Under the pieces are notes generated by a model. It saw nothing but the letters and a program-made list of their open reading frames with translations. It was not told the origin of the DNA and searched no databases. The position numbers and the translations under genes were made by a program. DNA of 64,000 bases, from assembly GCA_036004365.1 (NCBI GenBank), contig DASYRN010000184.1, forward strand, positions 6,581-70,580, in the 5' to 3' direction. This DNA is from DP-36 sp036004365 (GTDB taxonomy: Bacteria; Desulfobacterota; Binatia; UBA9968). The first letter of the stretch is position 1. Each line of letters opens with the position of its first letter. Positions 59,706 through 64,000 of the stretch are shown here, piece after piece.

Positions 59706-60761
59706 ATGAAGACGTATCGCATCGCCGTGATTGCAGGTGACGGCATCGGCCAGGAGGTCGTGCCGGAAGGCATGCGCGTGCTCGAAGCGGTTGGTAGCAA
59801 GTTCCGCATCGCCTTCGCGTGGGACGAGTTTCCTTGGAGCTGTGAGTACCGCGCGAAGCACGGATGCATGATGCCGGAGGACGGCCTCGAGACGATCCGG
59901 CATCACGACGCAATCTTCTTCGGGGCATGCGGGTTCCCTGGCGTGCCGGACCATATCTCGCTTTGGGAGCTGCTGATCCCGATGCGCCGGCAGTTCGATC
60001 TCTACGTTAACTTGCGGCCTGTCCGCCTCATGCCAGGTATCCGGTCCCCGCTCATGGGCCGGAACGTCGGCGACATCGACTTCCTGGTCGTGCGCGAGAA
60101 CACCGAGGGCGAGTACTCCTCGATCGGCGGGCGAATTTTCGAGGGCACCGCGCGCGAGACTGTGGTGCAGACAGCGACGTTCACGCAGCACGGCGTCGAC
60201 CGCATCCTCAAGTACGCCTTCGAACTGGCTCAGAGCCGCTCGAGAAAACATTTAACATCGGCAACGAAGTCGAACGGTATCACCATCACCATGCCCTACT
60301 GGGACGAACGCGTGCGCGCGATGGCGGCGAGATATCCCGATGTGAAGTGGGATCAGTATCACATCGACATTCTGACCGCGCACTTCGTGCAACACCCCGA
60401 CTGGTTCGACGTCGTGGTAGGCTCCAACCTCTTTGGCGACATCCTCTCCGACCTCGGGCCGGCGTGCGCCGGCACGATCGGCATCGCACCGTCGGGCAAC
60501 ATCAACCCCGAGCGCGCGTACCCGTCGCTATTCGAGCCGGTGCACGGCTCGGCGCCGGACATCGCCGGCAAGAAGATCGCCAACCCCATCGGTCAAATCT
60601 GGTCGGGCGCGATGATGCTTGAGCACCTCGGCCATAAGGACGCTGCCAAGGCGATCGTGGAGGCGATCGAGACGGTGCTGACGGAGGGTCCACGCACACG
60701 GGACATCGGCGGGACAGCGAGTACGGACGAGGTCGGGAAGGCGATCGCGGCGGCCCTCTAA
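59706..60761 (+). CDS. Tartrate/isocitrate/isopropylmalate dehydrogenase family protein (tartrate dehydrogenase-like)
   Basis: A 351-residue beta-decarboxylating dehydrogenase: AVIAGDGIGQEVVPEGM at the start, LVVRENTEGEYSSIGGR (substrate loop), the SNLFGDILSDLGPA metal and NAD site, EPVHGSAPDIAGK and the late NPIGQIWSGAMMLEHLG. Overall motifs fit the tartrate dehydrogenase/decarboxylase branch better than isopropylmalate dehydrogenase; D-malate is an alternative substrate. AAAGGAGG lies 6 nt before ATG 59706, inside the antitoxin remnant. Confidence 0.87.
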   Translation: MKTYRIAVIAGDGIGQEVVPEGMRVLEAVGSKFRIAFAWDEFPWSCEYRAKHGCMMPEDGLETIRHHDAIFFGACGFPGVPDHISLWELLIPMRRQFDLYVNLRPVRLMPGIRSPLMGRNVGDIDFLVVRENTEGEYSSIGGRIFEGTARETVVQTATFTQHGVDRILKYAFELAQSRSRKHLTSATKSNGITITMPYWDERVRAMAARYPDVKWDQYHIDILTAHFVQHPDWFDVVVGSNLFGDILSDLGPACAGTIGIAPSGNINPERAYPSLFEPVHGSAPDIAGKKIANPIGQIWSGAMMLEHLGHKDAAKAIVEAIETVLTEGPRTRDIGGTASTDEVGKAIAAAL

Positions 60762-60787
60762 CCGTGTCCCTCGCCTCCAAGTTTCAG

Positions 60788-60834
60788 CTCAGCCACATCT
60801 AGCACCCCTATCAGCCGAACTCCGTGCTGATGTC
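60788..60834 (+). pseudogene. Short copy of part of the frameshifted ThDP-enzyme gene
   Basis: A 30-nt perfect match (CCCCTATCAGCCGAACTCC, then GTGCTGATGTC) and 17 preceding bases with four changes correspond to 43802-43848, which encode the LSQIWRPYQPNSVLMS region there. Here it lies between genes with no frame around it, so it is a relic of a second copy or of a gene conversion event. Confidence 0.75.
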
Positions 60835-60871
60835 AAAAAGGAGATCGAGGGTCAGGCCTGCTGCCTGTTTC

Positions 60872-60990
60872 TTGACACACCTTACGGACTTGCCCTATTT
60901 TACGCGGCACCAACTTAGGTGGTCACTCGATCCCGTCCCATCTCTGATTCCGCATCATCGTCCGTACTGACTCCCTCAGCGGGGATTTTG
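60872..60990 (+). promoter_or_regulatory. Family C element: promoter and leader, weak hairpin
   Basis: TTGACA at 60872-60877, 18-nt spacer, TATTTT at 60896-60901, then GCGGCACCAACTTAGG, CTCGATCCCGTCCCATC and TCTGATTCC as in the other copies. The hairpin (GTCCGTACTGACTCCCTCAGCGGGG) is degraded, with GATTTTGT after it. The DUF3455 gene starts at 61064. Confidence 0.65.
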
Positions 60991-61063
60991 TATTCGTGGT
61001 TTTACAATCAGGGAATAGAAGCATTACCCTGCCTACGATCGCCTGTCAGGAAGGGAGGACCGC

Positions 61064-61597
61064 ATGTATCGAAGATTCACACCGCTTTGTCTGTTTTTGC
61101 TCGTCGCGGCTTGCGCGAGTATGCACGCGCCGGCTGCCCGCGTGAACGTACCGGATAAGCTCAAGCCGGGCGCGAACGAATCGCTGGCAATGATCGTTCC
61201 CGCGAAGGGGGTCCAGATCTACGAGTGCCGAGCGAAAAAGGACCAAGCCGGCGCATACGAATGGGCCTTTGTCGCTCCCGAGGCCGACCTCTTCGACGAA
61301 CGGGGAAACAGGATCGGCCGACACTACGCCGGCCCGCACTGGGAAGCCGCCGACGGCAGCAAGATCGTCGGGACCGTAAAGGAACGTGCCGACGCACCGT
61401 CGCCCAATGCCATCCCCTGGCTGCTGCTCGCTACGAAGTCGGTCGGACCAGGCGGGTCGTTCAGCAAGGTCACGAGCATTCAGCGTGTAAACACTGTTGA
61501 TGGCGTCGCACTGAAAGAGGGTTGCTCTAAAGCCGCTGTCGGGACGACTGCACGCGTTGGCTATACAGCGGATTACTATCTCTTCGCCGCGAAGTGA
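61064..61597 (+). CDS. DUF3455 domain lipoprotein
   Basis: A 177-residue protein with a lipobox (LLVAACAS, Cys17) and the DUF3455 pattern: VPAKGVQIYECRAKK, EWAFVAPEADLFDERGNRIG, HYAGPHWEAADGSKIVG and the C-terminal KEGCSKAAVGTTARVGYTADYYLF. The two late Cys and a C-terminal aromatic motif are typical. Exported, function unknown. AGGGAGGA precedes the ATG. Confidence 0.86.
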   Translation: MYRRFTPLCLFLLVAACASMHAPAARVNVPDKLKPGANESLAMIVPAKGVQIYECRAKKDQAGAYEWAFVAPEADLFDERGNRIGRHYAGPHWEAADGSKIVGTVKERADAPSPNAIPWLLLATKSVGPGGSFSKVTSIQRVNTVDGVALKEGCSKAAVGTTARVGYTADYYLFAAK

Positions 61598-61660
61598 GGC
61601 GCGCCTTCAGAGAAAGATTTGGGGTCATGCTGAAATGGGCTTCGACGGACAGTCTTGGAG

Positions 61661-62305
61661 CTACTGTTTGAGGAAGTCTGCCGCGATCGTCAGGATGGCT
61701 ATATAGATCCCCAAGAGAACTATCGTCGTAAGAAAATTTCTTTTCCAATTGTCACTCCAAGCGATCCCGAAGGGCAGACCCGTCACGAAGCCGATGATGT
61801 GAGGAATATAACCTACCTGCGGGTCATAGCCAGAGATCAACCTGGGATCATAGACCACGACGACGTTGTAAAGAAAGTATAAGATCGCGACCAATCCCTG
61901 GGGTGCCAGGAAAAGCCAGGAGAACTTGAGCGGTCTCACCAGCATGACACAAGCCGCCACGGCGAAGATCGCCGCCGACGCCCCCATCATCCCCGCGCTA
62001 GGGGCCATAAAGGGGAGGCTAAGCACGAACCCCGCTAAACCGCCTGTCAAAAAGACCAGTAGATACCTGCCCGAGCCAATGCTGTTCTCTAGTGTCCCGC
62101 CGAAGACGAATAGAAAAATTATGTTCCCGATCAGGTGAAACGGGCTTCCATGGACAAAGAGGGCGGCCAAAAGAATCCAATACCTGCCCTCCATGAGATT
62201 GTTAAAGCTGAAAAGCAGGTTTTGCTCCACAAACTTCGGGCCCTGTTGCCAAGCCCAGAAGCTTGTCACTATGCAAGCGAGTATGAGGAAAGAATTCACT
62301 CTCAA
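61661..62305 (-). CDS. Rhomboid family intramembrane serine protease
   Basis: A 214-residue six- or seven-helix membrane protein. The HxxxxHxxxN motif of helix 2 (His52, His57, Asn61 in FVHGSPFHLIGNIIFLFVFGG) and the nucleophile Ser110 (MMGASAAIF, family GxSG/A) with His169 (YIPHIIGFVTG) make the catalytic dyad complete. It cleaves membrane-spanning segments of other proteins. It is monocistronic on the minus strand. No ribosome site of note. Confidence 0.87.
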   Translation of the reverse strand: MRVNSFLILACIVTSFWAWQQGPKFVEQNLLFSFNNLMEGRYWILLAALFVHGSPFHLIGNIIFLFVFGGTLENSIGSGRYLLVFLTGGLAGFVLSLPFMAPSAGMMGASAAIFAVAACVMLVRPLKFSWLFLAPQGLVAILYFLYNVVVVYDPRLISGYDPQVGYIPHIIGFVTGLPFGIAWSDNWKRNFLTTIVLLGIYIAILTIAADFLKQ

Positions 62306-62502
62306 TGGCAGTTATGTATATCCAAATAATGGCCGGTCGCAAGTTGGAACTGCTCAAGCGAAGTTCATCTCGTATTTGACATTAGCGCAGACGCCGGTTT
62401 ATGAGCTTATCCAGACTACCCGCCGCTGCCAAGAGCGAATACCGTAAACTCTTTTTGCAGTAATTCGGGTTTTTCAGGATGTCTCATGCTGAAAGGTGAA
62501 AA

Positions 62503-63465
62503 ATGGAAGAAAAAACAATTTATTTAAATGGCTCGTTCGTCCCTGAGAGCGAGGCAAAGGTTTCGATACTGGATTCCGGGTTTAATGCAGGTGACGGTGT
62601 CTATGATGTGACTCGGACATTCGCCCATAAACCTTTCAAGCTAAGGGAACACACCGAAAGACTTTACAGATCCCTTAATTACACAAGGATCCAATGTCCC
62701 CTCTCAATGGATGAGATGGAAAGACTGACCCTTGAGGTACTGGAAAAAAACAAGCGTTTTTTAGGAAGAGACGATGACTACGCGATCTGGCAGGTCGTGA
62801 CTCGGGGGGTGCGATTATCGGAAGCGAATCGCGTGAAAGGGCAGGCCACCGTGGCCATTTATTGTGTCAACGTTGGCTTCGAATCGTTTGCCCGCCATTT
62901 CGTGGAAGGAGCCAGGCTTGTCATCCCCTCCACAAGAAGGACACCACCTCAGTCTCTGGAGCCCAAGGCAAAAATCACCAATAAGATGAACCACAATATG
63001 GCCCTCTTCGAAGCCAGACAGGTTGATCCGAAAGCCATTCCGTTAATGCTTGATATCAACGGAAATCTCAGCGAAACGAATTCCGCCAACTTCTTTTTGG
63101 TCATCAAGGGAGTGCTCTGTACACCGACGAATAAGAATGTTTTGGGGGGCATCACGAGAGAAACTCTCCTGTCTATGGCTAACGACCTGGGGATTGAAGT
63201 CATGGAAGGGGATTTCACACCGTACGATCTCTACAATGCGGAGGAGGCTTTTCTCGCCGGCACGAGCCCGACCATAGGGCCCGTGCAAAGCGTCAATGGA
63301 TTAAAAATCGGCAGCACCGTCCCCGGTCCCGTCACGTTCCGATTGATAACGGCATGGAGTCATATGGTAGGCGTAGACATCGTAGCTCAAGCTCTCAACC
63401 ATCTCGGGCCTGAAGAGAGAGCCAAGCTCTTAAAAGCTTGGGAGGAAAGGCGGGCCGCTGCCTAG
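62503..63465 (+). CDS. Class IV PLP aminotransferase (branched-chain or D-amino acid type)
   Basis: A 320-residue fold-type IV transaminase: YLNGSFVPESEAKVSILDSGF, GDGVYDVTRTF, catalytic Lys157 (EPKAKITNKMNHNMALFEA) and Glu191 (NGNLSETNSANFFLV), which contacts the PLP nitrogen, then GGITRETLL and AEEAFLAGTSPTIGPV. Branched-chain amino acid, D-amino acid and (R)-amine transaminases share this pattern. The TSPTIGP motif fits a branched-chain-like enzyme. A weak ribosome site (AAAGG) precedes the ATG. Confidence 0.86.
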   Translation: MEEKTIYLNGSFVPESEAKVSILDSGFNAGDGVYDVTRTFAHKPFKLREHTERLYRSLNYTRIQCPLSMDEMERLTLEVLEKNKRFLGRDDDYAIWQVVTRGVRLSEANRVKGQATVAIYCVNVGFESFARHFVEGARLVIPSTRRTPPQSLEPKAKITNKMNHNMALFEARQVDPKAIPLMLDINGNLSETNSANFFLVIKGVLCTPTNKNVLGGITRETLLSMANDLGIEVMEGDFTPYDLYNAEEAFLAGTSPTIGPVQSVNGLKIGSTVPGPVTFRLITAWSHMVGVDIVAQALNHLGPEERAKLLKAWEERRAAA

Positions 63466-63562
63466 TTGGGAAAAGTCGAAACGGACCACGGCGTCGCATC
63501 TTTATAGGCCGGTCAACGGTCTGTTTACTTTTGACATTCACGCGAGTTCCGACTTAGACACT

Positions 63563-63655
63563 CAGAATTTCCTTTCTAGACAATCTTGGCAGAACGACGC
63601 CATCCGCTTCTTGGTCGTATCGCGCCGCTAAATTCGTGATTCACGCCACGCGTTT
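63563..63655. repeat. Intergenic element D, copy 2
   Basis: TTTCTAGACAATCTTGGCAG, CGCTTCTTGGTCGTATCGCG, CCGCTAAATTCGTGATTCAC and GCCACG in the same order as at 56437-56530. Confidence 0.75.
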
Positions 63656-63793
63656 CCGCAGAAGATTTTTCTTCTCACGCGGTCTTAGAGATCTGCCCGC
63701 TGATGCACGTCGCTGTGCGTGATGTCTGCCTACGCGATTCCTGGTATTCCCAAACGCGTTGAAGCTTGCCGGGAAGGTCAAGCTTTCCTTTCT

Positions 63794-63925
63794 TGACAAT
63801 CTTTCCTTAACCGCAAGCGGCGGCGAATCTAAAATTCAGGGGGCCCCAGACTTCCAACCCCGGCCTTTTTCCTACTTGACAGCAATCACTGACCTGGCCT
63901 ATATACGCGACACCAACGTAGGCTG
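63794..63925 (+). promoter_or_regulatory. Family C element, copy at the window end
   Basis: TTGACAATCTTTCCTTAACC and GGCGAATCTAAAATTCAGG (to about 63840), then a GGGGCC.../...GGCCTTTTT hairpin-like part, then TTGACA 63876-63881, 18-nt spacer, TATATA 63900-63905 and CGCGACACCAACGTAGGCTGG. The first 130 nt match 52737-52865. After the GGCTGG the sequence leaves the family. The gap 63466-64000 has no gene. Confidence 0.7.
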
Positions 63926-64000
63926 GAGTGGGCACGTAGCATGGCTTTGCGGAGTGCAGAGAGCAGGGAGGGGCCAGGTCTTTACCTTTGCAAGTCGGCA

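Overview
This 64 kb window reads as a piece of a chromosome from an uncultured Gram-negative bacterium. The evidence is several outer-membrane-style lipoproteins, periplasmic Spy/CpxP-like proteins, a cytochrome c, tripartite tricarboxylate transporter (TTT) parts, many family-2 amidohydrolases, CaiB/BaiF and MmgE/PrpD enzymes, and NMT1/NrtA-type solute-binding proteins. That gene mix is familiar from deltaproteobacterial, Binatota, Tectomicrobia, Methylomirabilota or Rokubacteria-like soil and groundwater genomes. I cannot place it more exactly. No complete rRNA, no tRNA gene, no phage and no transposase gene is visible.

Layout. 0.3-4.1 kb: a cyanate-use operon (ABC importer plus cyanase) behind a near-consensus sigma54 promoter with two NtrC-type operators. 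4.3-9 kb: Spy-like protein, DUF4112, Bax-inhibitor family, a small membrane protein and an amidohydrolase. 9.1-10.7 kb: a secreted FN3 protein with long repeats, cut off inside its third repeat. 10.7-22.8 kb: AlkB, a broken beta-rich protein, an amidohydrolase, YceI, a nucleotide cyclase, a damaged hydrolase, a metallopeptidase lipoprotein, an M20 peptidase broken by a small inversion, a DNA-alkylation repair cluster (Ada/AlkA fusion, Ogt, 2OG oxygenase) and an amidinotransferase. 23.3-33 kb: an amidohydrolase, an ECF sigma / anti-sigma / Spy-like sensor module, a cupin, membrane proteins, a substrate-binding protein, a mercuric-reductase-like flavoenzyme and an MFS exporter. 33.4-44.3 kb: a catabolic block (isochorismatase-like, class II aldolase, hot-dog thioesterase, GlcG/HbpS, two ThDP enzymes, a 2-hydroxyacid dehydrogenase and a complete TctCBA transporter). 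44.3-52.7 kb: an endonuclease-like enzyme, HicAB, a cytochrome c/beta-propeller fusion, a response regulator-cyclase, MmgE/PrpD plus CaiB/BaiF, and a broken DNA methyltransferase. 53-56.4 kb: three tandem orphan TTT-type binding proteins. 56.6-63.5 kb: cupin, amidohydrolase, PEP-mutase-like enzyme, tartrate dehydrogenase-like enzyme, DUF3455 lipoprotein, rhomboid protease and a class IV aminotransferase.

The most unusual feature lies between the genes. At least four intergenic regions carry the two conserved flanks of the 3' half of a 5S rRNA gene, with the part between replaced by degenerate short repeats, followed by a strong intrinsic terminator. About nine more sites keep only the 3' flank and/or terminator. 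From 45 kb on, other families take over: consensus-like promoters repeated almost verbatim (TTGACG, 16-nt spacer, TAnAAT), and promoter-leader-terminator cassettes (TTGACA, 18-nt spacer, TATATA, then about 90 nt ending in a hairpin and T-run). Several genes appear to be started, stopped or truncated by these elements. I infer a dispersed set of expression-boundary elements partly derived from stable-RNA genes. This is the strongest candidate here for something undescribed.
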